This document shows, piece by piece, positions 23,959-31,051 of a stretch of DNA of 41,918 nucleotides. Numbering within the stretch: the first letter of the stretch is position 1; every line of letters begins with the position of its first letter. The notes beneath the pieces were generated by a model, which saw only the letters and a list, made by a program, of their open reading frames with translations, was not told the DNA's origin and searched no databases. Position numbers and translations under genes: made by a program. This stretch comes from a virus, in the IMG/VR virus record IMGVR_UViG_3300042923_000617, positions 1-41,918 of that record. The stretch is one strand, 5' to 3'.

Positions 23959-24646
23959 TAGAAACCCCCTCCAAGTGGGCGATGAGTTGCCCGCCCAACC
24001 ATTCGGTGTACGCGGGCGGGATCGCCTGCGCCAGCTCGTGCTCGTTCATCCAGTCGATGCCCATCAGCGCGCCCCGGACGGTGACGTGGGGCGTGTACCC
24101 TCCGCGCCTGCCGGGATTATCCCGGTGCTCCGGTTTGCGGTGCCTGGACCCCTTGTAAGACCCGCCGACCGGTGCGGCGTCGTGGAAGCACGGCGCCGGA
24201 GCCAACGGGACCGGGAACGACGTCTCGAACAGGCGGTGTCGTTCCATCCGCAACTCAACACCGTCCACGTCTGGAGCTCGCAGCCCGAACATCGAACCGC
24301 ACAACACCACCGGGTCGATCAGCGGGGCACCCTCAACGTTTTCGATGATGTACGGGCGCCCGGTGGCCTTCAGCGCTTCCCTTGTCGGCTCGAGAAGGTC
24401 CGGGTGTTCAACGGTGTGCGCGTTCGCGGTGATGCTGTACCGCTGACAGGGGGGGGACGCGTGGATCACGTCGAACTCGTGACCGTGCCCTGCTACGTAT
24501 TCGAGAGCGTCCGCCTGGACGAACTCGAACGGGTACCTCGGCTGTGGCGTCAGATCTACCCCGACAACGTCGAAGCCGGCACGGTGGTATCCCATGCCGG
24601 CTCCGCCCGCGCAACTGAACAAGTCCAATATTCGTGGTCTGGACAC
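23948..24646 (-). CDS. C5 cytosine-specific DNA methyltransferase
   Basis: This 232-residue Dcm-type enzyme starts at GTG 24646. Motif I is ILDLFSCAGGAGMGYHRAG (6-24), motif IV with catalytic Cys is HASPPCQRYS (62-71), motif VI is IIENVEGAPL (101-110), a motif VIII-like stretch MERHRLFETS follows, and motif X is EWLGGQLIAH. It is short for the family, with little room for a large target-recognition domain. No restriction partner is adjacent, so it is probably an orphan enzyme protecting phage DNA from host restriction. Confidence 0.88.
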   Translation of the reverse strand: MSRPRILDLFSCAGGAGMGYHRAGFDVVGVDLTPQPRYPFEFVQADALEYVAGHGHEFDVIHASPPCQRYSITANAHTVEHPDLLEPTREALKATGRPYIIENVEGAPLIDPVVLCGSMFGLRAPDVDGVELRMERHRLFETSFPVPLAPAPCFHDAAPVGGSYKGSRHRKPEHRDNPGRRGGYTPHVTVRGALMGIDWMNEHELAQAIPPAYTEWLGGQLIAHLEGVSSVG

Positions 24647-24832
24647 TTAGTGGCCACCCGTCCTGTGGCATCCGCATTCGGGGACGTGGCAGAACCGGTC
24701 CCCACCGAACTGCCGCCCCGGATGACACCCCTTGCACCGCCCGCACACGTCACGCGGCTCAGGGGCCTCCAGAACCGCTTTCAACATCGCCCGTGTCTCC
24801 TTAGACGGGTCCGACCAATGACGCTTACCCAT
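24647..24832 (-). CDS. Cys-rich small protein, 61 aa
   Basis: This protein (MGKRHWSDPSKETRAMLKAV) ends in a Cys/His-rich segment (DVCGRCKGCHPGRQF, then CHVPECGCHRTGGH) that could bind one or two zinc ions. The stop directly precedes the methyltransferase GTG, so translation is coupled. I see no known family. A partner of the methyltransferase or of SSB is possible from position alone. Confidence 0.6.
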   Translation of the reverse strand: MGKRHWSDPSKETRAMLKAVLEAPEPRDVCGRCKGCHPGRQFGGDRFCHVPECGCHRTGGH

Positions 24833-24835
24833 CGG

Positions 24836-25291
24836 TCAGAACGGGGTTGAGTCGTCCCCGAACGTGCCGGGGCTCGTCCAGGAATCAGCCGGTTCCGCCG
24901 CGCGCTGAGACCCAGAGTTTCCCGAACCAGCAGCACGGGTAACCTGAGCCGTCGCATACCGCAGCGAGGGTCCGATCTCGTCCACCTCAAGCTCGATCGC
25001 GGTGCGCTGGTTGCCCTCACGGTCCTGGTAGGAACGCTGCTTCAGGACACCGGACGCGATGACCCGCATACCCTTGGTCAGCGACCCCGCCACATGCTCC
25101 GCGAACTCACGCCACACGCTCGCGCGGAGAAACAGCGCCTCGCCGTCCTTCCACTCGTTGCTCTGACGGTCGAAGTTCCGAGGGGTGGATGCGATGGTGA
25201 AGTTCGCGACGGGGAGCCCGTTCTGCGTGTACCGGAGTTCCGGGTCCGCGGTGAGGTTCCCGATAACGGTGATGATCGTTTCGCCTGCCAT
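24836..25291 (-). CDS. ssb: Single-stranded DNA-binding protein
   Basis: Taking ATG 25291 as start gives 151 residues: [20 protein letters not shown] begins the OB fold, [10 protein letters not shown] and [17 protein letters not shown] follow, and the tail ends GDDSTPF. The C-terminal acidic D-D-x-x-P-F tip binds partner proteins. It coats ssDNA during phage replication and recombination. The start overlaps the small membrane-protein gene by one base. Confidence 0.92.
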   Translation of the reverse strand: MAGETIITVIGNLTADPELRYTQNGLPVANFTIASTPRNFDRQSNEWKDGEALFLRASVWREFAEHVAGSLTKGMRVIASGVLKQRSYQDREGNQRTAIELEVDEIGPSLRYATAQVTRAAGSGNSGSQRAAEPADSWTSPGTFGDDSTPF

Positions 25292-25446
25292 TAGTCTTCG
25301 TCTCCTGTGTTGTCGTCTGGTTCGTAGTCGCCCCGCGCCTGGCGGAGCAGAAACACCCAACAGAAAGCCCCCACCGTGACTAGGACGGTGGAGGCTAACC
25401 CGAGGGTGATGAGGAGCGGGAGTAACCCCGCAAGGATTGGGTTCAT
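25291..25446 (-). CDS. Small membrane protein, 51 aa
   Basis: [20 protein letters not shown] and the following [14 protein letters not shown] form one long or two short membrane spans. A polar tail follows ([17 protein letters not shown]). The stop TAATG overlaps the SSB start and the ATG overlaps the RusA stop (ATGA), which strongly supports real translation. The function is unknown. Confidence 0.65.
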   Translation of the reverse strand: MNPILAGLLPLLITLGLASTVLVTVGAFCWVFLLRQARGDYEPDDNTGDED

Positions 25447-25805
25447 GGGATCTGCCTGACCTCGAGCCGCACCGCCGGGGTACTGCCCTTCTCGTAACGG
25501 ATGACAGGCATGTGTTTCACCATGTACTCGGGGGTGTCGTCGGGGACTATCCCGGCGTCCACGAGCCCGTCGCAGAGGGCTTTGAGGGTTGCGACGGGGT
25601 TTTCCGCGTCCCTGCGGCGTCGGTCAGCGACTTCCCATGTCATCGTCACGTCCACCCGCTGTGAGGGTGGGAAGGTGGCGAACGCGTTCGCTGCGGCCTG
25701 CCTGACCATGGCGGTGAGTTTCGCTTCCTGCATCCGGTGGAGGCGTTGGTTCATTGACAGGGGTGGGCGGGGCCAGTCGAACGTGACCAGTTGGTACGCG
25801 GTCAT
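25443..25805 (-). CDS. rusA: RusA-like Holliday junction resolvase
   Basis: This 120-residue protein has the RusA pattern: an N-terminal strand with [13 protein letters not shown], then [20 protein letters not shown], then [13 protein letters not shown]. The Asp residues in RDAEN, DGLVDAG and DD bind the catalytic metal. It cuts Holliday junctions made by ERF recombination and helps resolve branched DNA before packaging. Confidence 0.85.
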   Translation of the reverse strand: MTAYQLVTFDWPRPPLSMNQRLHRMQEAKLTAMVRQAAANAFATFPPSQRVDVTMTWEVADRRRRDAENPVATLKALCDGLVDAGIVPDDTPEYMVKHMPVIRYEKGSTPAVRLEVRQIP

Positions 25806-25848
25806 GCGCTGGTTCCGGCTTGGCGGGCAGTACGCCTACTACGAGTCA

Positions 25849-26070
25849 TCACGAACTCCCGTCCGCGTAGTCCGGGTGGTTCGCCCGATGATCCCAGCAG
25901 AAGTCCCTGCCCCGGTCATCGGCCACCCAGTCGTAATCGCGTGCGGCGGCGCGGGCCTCTTCCGGCGTGTCGTAGAGCCACGCCCCGCCGTAGTCGCCGT
26001 CTAGTTCGGCTGAGCAGCCTCCGGGGTGGTCGCATCGCATCGAGTACATGAAACGTCCGAGCGCAGTCAT
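25849..26070 (-). CDS. Small hypothetical protein with Cys pair, 73 aa
   Basis: ATG 26070 follows AGGAGCGGAAC and overlaps the previous stop. The protein contains MRCDHPGGCSAELDGDYGG and later RDFCWDHRANHPDY, so a zinc site made of C, C, C and H is possible. The arrangement resembles small actinobacterial proteins of unknown role. It is followed by a 43-base gap to the RusA gene. Confidence 0.6.
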   Translation of the reverse strand: MTALGRFMYSMRCDHPGGCSAELDGDYGGAWLYDTPEEARAAARDYDWVADDRGRDFCWDHRANHPDYADGSS

Positions 26071-26222
26071 GTTCCGCTCCTGTTCGTGTGGTTGGCGCAT
26101 TCGTCGCGCGCGAGGTGTTCTAGGAGTTCCCATAGGCCGGGAGGGTTACCGTGCAACCCGTGAACCGTCCCAGCCGAGGTGAATGGGGTGTGGCATGTGG
26201 GACACGGAAAAGGACCGTTCAC
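26067..26222 (-). CDS. Small zinc-ribbon protein, 51 aa
   Basis: A GTG start at 26222 overlaps the previous stop (GTGA). The product reads GPFPCPTCHTPFTSAGTVHG and ends HLARDECANHTNRSGT. The CPTC and C/H near the end could form a single zinc site. The function is unknown. The start was chosen because the frame has no other start near this ribosome-coupled position. Confidence 0.55.
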   Translation of the reverse strand: MNGPFPCPTCHTPFTSAGTVHGLHGNPPGLWELLEHLARDECANHTNRSGT

Positions 26223-26506
26223 GCATCCCTCGCCGCCTTGAGAGCGGCGCGGGCGTAGGCAAGCCTCACGTCGTCTACCGTGTCGTGACGCCAGAGCGAT
26301 TCGGCTGCGGCTTCCACCTGTGCGTCGGTGATCGGCCCCTGTCGGCGGAAACCAGCAGCGAGGATGTCGTGAGCGAGCTGCATGTCGCCCGCACTCGGCT
26401 CCGGCATCTCCCATGCTTCGGTGGGCTGGTATCCCGCTTGCATCGCGTAGAACGAGTCGGCGATCACCTGAGCCAGCGCCTCGCGCTCGTTTTCGATAGC
26501 GGTCAT
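26219..26506 (-). CDS. Small helical protein, 95 aa
   Basis: ATG 26506 overlaps the WhiB stop (TGATG). The protein (MTAIENEREALAQVIADSFY onward) is helical, with DMQLAHDILAAGFRRQGPIT and DAQVEAAAESLWR in the middle, like many short phage proteins without a known domain. Its acidic and aromatic composition fits a soluble protein. It is co-transcribed with WhiB and the zinc proteins. Confidence 0.6.
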   Translation of the reverse strand: MTAIENEREALAQVIADSFYAMQAGYQPTEAWEMPEPSAGDMQLAHDILAAGFRRQGPITDAQVEAAAESLWRHDTVDDVRLAYARAALKAARDA

Positions 26507-26748
26507 CACGCAACCTTCCTTCTACGTCGTTCCGTGGCAGTCATCCCACCCCTGATAGAGAACCGATCCCACACCGGGGTATCCGCCAAACACTGACGTT
26601 GCACCGAACACCCCGCACAAATCCGTTTCGCCTCCCGTGTAGGACGCCACGGCCCCGACTCGTCATCCCCCTCCGTGGGGAACCAGAACTCAGGGTCGGT
26701 GTTCGCGCACGCGGCGTCGTCCTGCCAATCACGGTTCACGCTGCTCAC
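26506..26748 (-). CDS. WhiB-family iron-sulphur regulator
   Basis: Starting at GTG 26748 (GTGA overlap) gives 80 residues with WQDDAACANTDPEFWFP, Cys at 14, 44, 47 and 53 (CAGCSVQRQC) and the WhiB turn GGMTATERRRRK. The four Cys bind a [4Fe-4S] cluster, and the C-terminal basic helix contacts DNA. Phage WhiB proteins such as that of TM4 dampen host WhiB2 and can give superinfection exclusion. Here it lies within early genes. Confidence 0.9.
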   Translation of the reverse strand: MSSVNRDWQDDAACANTDPEFWFPTEGDDESGPWRPTREAKRICAGCSVQRQCLADTPVWDRFSIRGGMTATERRRRKVA

Positions 26749-26918
26749 CGCCACGCCTCCTGCTCCGCCGCGGACATCGTTGCCCGACAATCCCTACACA
26801 GCCCCCACTTTGAGCCGGGGCCTCTCGTGCCCTCACAGCCGCACCGGTCACACCGGACCTGTTCGGGCCAGGCGGTGCAGCCTGCGCGGGTGAGGGTTGC
26901 GTCAACACCACTCGTCAT
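26745..26918 (-). CDS. Small zinc-binding protein, 57 aa
   Basis: ATG 26918 starts MTSGVDATLTRAGCTAWPEQ. The next section, VRCDRCGCEGTRGPGSKWGL, is followed by CRDCRATMSAAEQ, giving CxxC...CxxC for a zinc ribbon. The end overlaps the WhiB GTG, so the two are translationally coupled. It starts five bases after the helicase gene ends. Confidence 0.65.
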   Translation of the reverse strand: MTSGVDATLTRAGCTAWPEQVRCDRCGCEGTRGPGSKWGLCRDCRATMSAAEQEAWR

Positions 26919-26922
26919 GCCC

Positions 26923-28119
26923 TCAGATCCATTCCTCGTCGACCAGCCATGGCCAATCCCCTACCTCCCAGTTCCCACGCCTCAAAGCGGTGGGCCACTG
27001 TCTCGTCTCTCTCGCACCACGCCAGGCCACAAACTCGAACCTGTTCGCGGGTGCACCATCAGTTGTGTCTTTGCGGATGCCGTACCCGAACTCCGGCCAG
27101 CCGAGCAGCGCCGACGAACCACGCGGGCGAACATCACGAATCCCGTTGACCCCGACCGCGTGGCCGGCGTGAGCTTCAATCACCAACGCGACGCCCCGGT
27201 CACGGATCGAATCGAGAGCCGCGATCACCGGGGCGATCTGTTCGTCCGTGTTCATCTGCAACGCCAACCGGTACAACGGGCCAATGAACACCAGGCCCGG
27301 TTTGTGCTGGTCGATGAGCCGGTGCACATCCCCCAGCACAGTCGGGTCCAGCAGGTTGATCCGCCCCGACAGGGACATGTGAATCCGACGCGACGGGTCC
27401 GTCTGCGTTGTGCGGACGGCTTGTTTCACCATCCACCGGGTAGCGCGCATCCACTGTTTCGCCGTGTTCTCCGCATCCACCACCAGGGCGGTGACGGGTT
27501 CGATCGGCTCGAACGTGAACGGGTGAATCCCCGCAGCAGGCAGGATCAGCAACTGCCGAACCAGCGTCGTCTTCCCGAGCCCTTCATGCCCGGTCAGGAT
27601 CAACCGGTCCTTCCGCTCCAACAGTCCGGGGACGATCCAGTCCTGATCGTCGGGGGTCTCGAGGACATCCGCGAGCGTCACCGACGACAGTTCGCCGCGC
27701 GACTCACTGACTAGCCCCCGCTGCACCCGCTCGATAACCTCTGCCGGGTTCTGCCCCGGGTCGTGGAGCTCGTCGAGCGCCTGCTTCATGACCGTCTCGC
27801 CGCGGCGCCGCAACGACCCGGCCCGGACTACCTGCGCCGCCTTCCCGACAACGTGCGGGTATGGTGCGGCGTCCAGCCAATGCCACGGGTCAGCGGAACT
27901 CAGCCCCCGCACACCCCACTCGGGGAAGTGCAGTTCGACCGTGACGGCGTCTACCGTCTCCCCCGTTGCGATGAGGCGTCCGAGCCCGTCGAACACGGCC
28001 CCGAGGGACGGGTTCTGGAAGTCGGACCCTGCGATGTGGTGGGCGGCTTCCCGGTAGACGCTGTTGCTTCGGAGGATCGCGCCGAGGACGGTCTGTTCCG
28101 CGTTCACCGGTACATCCAT
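26923..28119 (-). CDS. DnaB/RepA-like replicative helicase
   Basis: With ATG 28119 as start the protein has 398 residues. The N-terminus is a DnaB-like domain (VPVNAEQTVLGAILRSNSVY), followed by a RecA-like ATPase with Walker A GHEGLGKTT and a Walker B-like stretch (PGLVFIGPLYRL). The C-terminal part resembles the AAA_25/RepA hexamer. It probably unwinds the phage origin. GTG 28107 is an in-frame alternative that overlaps the initiator stop. Confidence 0.8.
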   Translation of the reverse strand: MDVPVNAEQTVLGAILRSNSVYREAAHHIAGSDFQNPSLGAVFDGLGRLIATGETVDAVTVELHFPEWGVRGLSSADPWHWLDAAPYPHVVGKAAQVVRAGSLRRRGETVMKQALDELHDPGQNPAEVIERVQRGLVSESRGELSSVTLADVLETPDDQDWIVPGLLERKDRLILTGHEGLGKTTLVRQLLILPAAGIHPFTFEPIEPVTALVVDAENTAKQWMRATRWMVKQAVRTTQTDPSRRIHMSLSGRINLLDPTVLGDVHRLIDQHKPGLVFIGPLYRLALQMNTDEQIAPVIAALDSIRDRGVALVIEAHAGHAVGVNGIRDVRPRGSSALLGWPEFGYGIRKDTTDGAPANRFEFVAWRGARETRQWPTALRRGNWEVGDWPWLVDEEWI

Positions 28120-28925
28120 TCGTCGTTCGCGGGAACCTTGCGGGTCTGCTTCGGCGCCGAGGGGCGCGCCTTCTTCAGCCACGTGGTGAACGCGGCATTC
28201 CAGTTCGCCGCGTGCCGATCGTGGGTCTCCGCGTGCAGGCGGAAGTTGTCGGCCTCAGCGACCACGTCCACACCGAGATCCTTCGCCCGTTTGATGTGGT
28301 CTGCGGTTGGAGCCCAGTCCTTCGGAAGTCGAAGCTCAGGCTTCTTCGCCGCAGAATGCGAAGCATTCGTAGTAGTAGAAGTAGTAGTAGTAGTAGAGGC
28401 ACCCCTAACCGATGGGTTAGCCGTAGGGTCAGGCGATGGGTCAACCGATGGGTCAGCCTTAGCGTTGACCCCAGCCGTGCCCAGAAGCGTCTCGAGCTTC
28501 GGATTCGCCCAGATCGTCCAGTCCGGGAACCGCGCCCGGATCTTCTGCACCTCGAACGCGACTACAGCCTGCAACCGCGTGGAAGCGATACCCGTCCAGT
28601 CGTTCACCATCGTGACCGTCATGTTCGGCTGCTTCAGTACACCGTCGTACTTCACGAACGAACGGATCAGGACTTCCTCTGTCTCCTCGTCGATGACGAT
28701 GAAGTGGCGGCCTGCGAGCTCGGCGGCGATGCTGCGGACGTCCTGGGCGGTGATGCCGTGCGCCAGTTGCGCAATCCTCCCGGCACGCCAGTCAGACACG
28801 CCGGCCCGGTTCGTCTTTGGGTGCGTGAGCAGGACCATGTACAACCACTGAGCGGACGGCGTGAGCGCTTTCCAGTCCTTATCGCCCCACATGTCGAGTC
28901 GGACGTTTGCGTGTTCCCTCGCCAA
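28104..28925 (-). CDS. Replication initiator / helicase-loader-like protein
   Basis: The 273-residue protein begins MAREHANVRLDMWGDKDWKA, the opening of the helix-turn-helix replication proteins of actinophages. A winged-helix-like domain spans residues 1-125. A low-complexity linker follows (DPSVDPSPDPTANPSVRG and a run of Thr), then a C-terminal helical domain (near 200-260). It is encoded directly upstream of the helicase and likely binds the origin and loads it. The linker is encoded by a trinucleotide repeat. Confidence 0.75.
   Translation of the reverse strand: MAREHANVRLDMWGDKDWKALTPSAQWLYMVLLTHPKTNRAGVSDWRAGRIAQLAHGITAQDVRSIAAELAGRHFIVIDEETEEVLIRSFVKYDGVLKQPNMTVTMVNDWTGIASTRLQAVVAFEVQKIRARFPDWTIWANPKLETLLGTAGVNAKADPSVDPSPDPTANPSVRGASTTTTTSTTTNASHSAAKKPELRLPKDWAPTADHIKRAKDLGVDVVAEADNFRLHAETHDRHAANWNAAFTTWLKKARPSAPKQTRKVPANDEWMYR
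28369..28393. repeat. (GTA)n trinucleotide repeat
   Basis: A run of GTA triplets, interrupted once by GAA, encodes the Thr-rich linker of the replication protein on the minus strand. Slippage here would change linker length in steps of one residue without breaking the frame. Confidence 0.85.
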
Positions 28926-29120
28926 TTAGTCCTCCTCGAGAAGTAGTGCCTGGACGTGTTCGATGGGCAGTCCGGAGTGCTTCACGATGTCCGGCACTTC
29001 GACGCCGTACTGGTACGCGAGTTTCACGTAGTACCGCTCGAGGGACCGGGTGCGGTCGTTGTCTTCGCGGAGCAGGACTAGGAATCGTTCGGCGGTGAAT
29101 GCGCGGGACATAGACTGCAT
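28926..29120 (-). CDS. Small HTH protein, 64 aa
   Basis: ATG 29120 follows AAGGGGACTGTC. The sequence begins MQSMSRAFTAERFLVLLRED and contains LAYQYGVEVPDIVKHSGLPI, a helix-turn-helix-like pair in which the second helix would contact DNA. It ends one base before the initiator gene, so it is coupled to it. It may regulate replication. The gene lies between the DnaA box region and the initiator. Confidence 0.6.
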   Translation of the reverse strand: MQSMSRAFTAERFLVLLREDNDRTRSLERYYVKLAYQYGVEVPDIVKHSGLPIEHVQALLLEED

Positions 29121-29157
29121 GACAGTCCCCTTCCAGTTGTTGCGACGGAGTGGATTA

Positions 29158-29195
29158 GAGACGGCCCGGTGTTGGCGCACCTGTTGGGCCGTCTC
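29158..29195. other. 10-bp perfect hairpin near the DnaA box
   Basis: GAGACGGCCC pairs exactly with GGGCCGTCTC across 18 bases that themselves hold a smaller GGTG/CACC pair. It lies 37 bases upstream of the small HTH gene and 46 bases from a perfect DnaA box. A leader structure, terminator or part of the replication origin are all possible. Confidence 0.5.
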
Positions 29196-29241
29196 GTCTC
29201 TTCGAGTCTTTCGGGGGGCCTACGACACCCGCCGTTTCCGT

Positions 29242-29250
29242 TGTGGATAA
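29242..29250 (-). promoter_or_regulatory. Perfect DnaA box (TTATCCACA)
   Basis: The minus strand reads TTATCCACA, the exact DnaA-binding consensus. I see no second full copy in this stretch. It is in a 148-base non-coding gap beside the replication genes, so it may mark the phage origin or a DnaA-dependent control site. One box alone is not proof. Confidence 0.5.
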
Positions 29251-29268
29251 CTGTGTGAAGAAATCCGC

Positions 29269-29463
29269 CTAGTCGGTTCGGATGATGGGTGCGTGTAGCA
29301 GCGCCCACCGGATAACACCCAAATCCACGGAACACACCTCATTGATCTCTTCCACCGTGAACCCGTGATTCACCCAGAGGGCGCGGATTGCTGCGTCACG
29401 TGCCGGGATACCAGCACCGGACGCCATACCGATAAGGTTCATCACCCACGGCGACTCATTCAC
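29269..29463 (-). CDS. Small hypothetical protein, 64 aa
   Basis: The protein (MNESPWVMNLIGMASGAGIP) has a helical middle (ARDAAIRALWVNHGFTVEEI) ending with LLHAPIIRTD. VEEINEVCSVDLGVIRWAL looks like a helix-turn-helix, so it may bind DNA. It lies at the start of the replication module after an HNH gene. No family is recognised. Confidence 0.5.
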   Translation of the reverse strand: MNESPWVMNLIGMASGAGIPARDAAIRALWVNHGFTVEEINEVCSVDLGVIRWALLHAPIIRTD

Positions 29464-29475
29464 GACCGCCCCCTT

Positions 29476-29820
29476 TCAGAAGTTCGGCTCGAGTCCGGAA
29501 GGTTCAACACGCCCATCAGTGGTGAGCCACGACATCCCACCCCGCCACAACACAGGCGTCAACGCGGGGTCGGCCCACGAGTTCACGGACCATCCGAGCT
29601 CGTGCCCTTCCGCGGAATGCGCGGTCCCATGGCATCCCGTATGGTTGCCCCACCCACACAGAAAAATGAGGTTGGTGACTTCGTGTCCACCGCCACGGGA
29701 CCGGTATTTTCGGTGGTGCAGTTCGGTTGCTTCCCGTTGCCCGCACCCCTCACAAAAACCGCCGCACCGTTCCTCAACGATGCGGCGGTTTTTCGCGGGG
29801 ACCGGTGTAGCACGGCCCAT
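29476..29820 (-). CDS. HNH endonuclease with embedded terminator
   Basis: This 114-residue protein (MGRATPVPAKNRRIVEERCG) has a zinc-type knuckle with GGFCEGCGQREATELHHRKY, then SRGGGHEVTNLIFLCGWGNH and GCHGTAHS, a standard HNH core. The coding sequence for residues about 10-23 contains a 13-bp perfect inverted repeat ending in five T residues. It is a free-standing homing-type or mobile nuclease inserted in the early operon. Confidence 0.85.
   Translation of the reverse strand: MGRATPVPAKNRRIVEERCGGFCEGCGQREATELHHRKYRSRGGGHEVTNLIFLCGWGNHTGCHGTAHSAEGHELGWSVNSWADPALTPVLWRGGMSWLTTDGRVEPSGLEPNF
29754..29793 (-). terminator. Intrinsic terminator shape inside the HNH coding sequence
   Basis: AAAAACCGCCGCA (29754-29766) is the exact complement of TGCGGCGGTTTTT (29781-29793), with a 14-base loop. 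On the minus strand the 3' arm ends in T5, so it has full intrinsic-terminator form, about 27 bases after the HNH start. It is equally good on the plus strand. Coding use of the same bases (codons for KNRRIVEERCGGF) is compatible. Confidence 0.7.
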
Positions 29821-30068
29821 CAGATCGGCCTCAGATACCAGCAGTCACCGGCGGGTTGGTGGCATCCGGAACACGTTGCCCCGTTCTCCATCCGGTACCG
29901 GGTGAGCTCCGCGGCCGCAGCGCACACGTTCCCCTGCTGTCGGCAGGCGATGACACGGTGGGTGACGTCGTCGGTGCAGGGGAGGGTGGTGCCGTGCCGG
30001 AATTCGCAGGCTGGTCCTTCCCCGTTGAGGATGAGGATTTCGAGGTCACTGTCAGTCGTCGTCGTCAT
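29820..30068 (-). CDS. Cys-rich small protein, 82 aa
   Basis: ATG 30068 (MTTTTDSDLEILILNGEGPA) gives 82 residues with seven Cys, including CSGCHQPAGDCWYLRPI at the end. The spacing suggests one or two zinc sites. The frame overlaps the 3' end of the previous gene by 17 bases, where the two share a GAC-rich segment. The stop shares its last base with the HNH start, so these genes are coupled. The function is unknown. Confidence 0.6.
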   Translation of the reverse strand: MTTTTDSDLEILILNGEGPACEFRHGTTLPCTDDVTHRVIACRQQGNVCAAAAELTRYRMENGATCSGCHQPAGDCWYLRPI

Positions 30069-30213
30069 CGTCGTCTCCGTGTGTTCCGCAGGTGGGGAGC
30101 ATGGTCCCGTCAACATCCGCCGCTGTCCCCACCATCGGGTTCACACCGCACCATGCGCACGTGAACGTGGAGAACGCCATAGAACGAACCGCATCACCAA
30201 TAGGGGAAGTCAT
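30052..30213 (-). CDS. Small protein with poly-Asp tail, 53 aa
   Basis: ATG 30213 gives MTSPIGDAVRSMAFSTFTCA, then WCGVNPMVGTAADVDG, and a tail of seven Asp. C19, C22 and a later Cys/His could bind zinc. The tail is written by a GAC-rich run that also contains the start of the following gene in another frame. The start overlaps the previous gene (ATGA). Confidence 0.6.
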   Translation of the reverse strand: MTSPIGDAVRSMAFSTFTCAWCGVNPMVGTAADVDGTMLPTCGTHGDDDDDDD

Positions 30214-30428
30214 GAGCACTCCTGGGTTATCTCGATGACTGCGAATGGGATACGCGCAACCGTGTACGCGTGCAGGTACGCCTCTCCCCATGTCGGGAAC
30301 GTGCGACGGTCATGCGGCCCGAACGTGAGGACCGTCCAATCCGTGTCCCCCGGCTCCTTGAACACGATGGGACGGTTGGTTTCGTCGAGTTCTGCTAGGG
30401 CGTCTCCGAGACGTTCCAACGGTTCCAT
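30210..30428 (-). CDS. Small hypothetical protein, 72 aa
   Basis: ATG 30428 follows the ERF stop with overlap (TGATG); GTG 30431 is an in-frame alternative. The protein (MEPLERLGDALAELDETNRP) has strands around IVFKEPGDTDWTVLTFGP and a helix EAYLHAYTVARI. Its domain is unrecognised. It is a small soluble protein of the recombination operon. Confidence 0.6.
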   Translation of the reverse strand: MEPLERLGDALAELDETNRPIVFKEPGDTDWTVLTFGPHDRRTFPTWGEAYLHAYTVARIPFAVIEITQECS

Positions 30429-31051
30429 CACGACCCCTCCGGGATAGGTGCAGCGGCCCAGTGGTCGGTGAGGCTCGAGCCGAGCTCGGAACGCTTCGCG
30501 TCAAGCGCCGCGCTCACCTCAGCAACCCCCGCGATACCGATCTGCTTCGCGTGCGTCTCGATCACGTCCAGACGCTCCGCCGTCGCCGCAATAGAGATCG
30601 CTTGTAGGGCGTCAGCGATCTTCGACTTGGGGTCAGCAACACGGGTAGACCGTTGACGGGGCGCCGCACCAGGACCGGACGATGCCGCGTTCCCGTCGTC
30701 GTCATCATCCGGTGCGATACCCGTCACCGCCGACAACGCATACCGCTTCGCATACGTCACGGCCGAACCCATCTGCTGCGGGGTAGCTTTCTCCGGGTCC
30801 GGGAGAGGCCACGAACCCGTCACCGACTCCCCCGACGTGTGCCGCAACTCGTACTCGAGCGTGAACCCGTCATCCGACACGCGGGGGGTGGTGATCCACG
30901 CAAGCCCCTGCTTCGCGAGGGCCGGCAGGACCACGGACACAATGTCGGCAAGGTCCGCGTACTTCGACTTGAAGGCGGGGTTGGTTGATCCCTTCCCAAC
31001 CTTCGGCAGATCCGCATGGAACGCGGCCAGAGCCTTCGCAAGCTCACTCAT
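30428..31051 (-). CDS. erf: ERF-family single-strand annealing recombinase
   Basis: The 207-residue protein begins MSELAKALAAFHADLPKVGK and then GSTNPAFKSKYADLADIVSV, the ERF signature. It continues LPDPEKATPQQMGSAVTYAK and RYALSAVTGIAPDDDDDGNA, also diagnostic. It anneals complementary ssDNA for phage recombination and circularisation, working with SSB and RusA. The Asp run near residue 118 precedes a linker and a helical C-terminus. Confidence 0.9.
   Translation of the reverse strand: MSELAKALAAFHADLPKVGKGSTNPAFKSKYADLADIVSVVLPALAKQGLAWITTPRVSDDGFTLEYELRHTSGESVTGSWPLPDPEKATPQQMGSAVTYAKRYALSAVTGIAPDDDDDGNAASSGPGAAPRQRSTRVADPKSKIADALQAISIAATAERLDVIETHAKQIGIAGVAEVSAALDAKRSELGSSLTDHWAAAPIPEGS

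Noticed and set aside
22461-24646. Z-genome (2-aminoadenine) pathway
   Set aside because: A dATP/dGTP diphosphohydrolase-like gene is present, but PurZ, DatZ and a dedicated polymerase are absent. The family also occurs in phages with ordinary DNA.
26067-26513. Long frame of 148 codons starting at 26513
   Set aside because: Its first 97 codons overlap the better gene at 26219-26506 and look like a shadow. Only the last 51 codons, from the coupled GTG at 26222, are kept.
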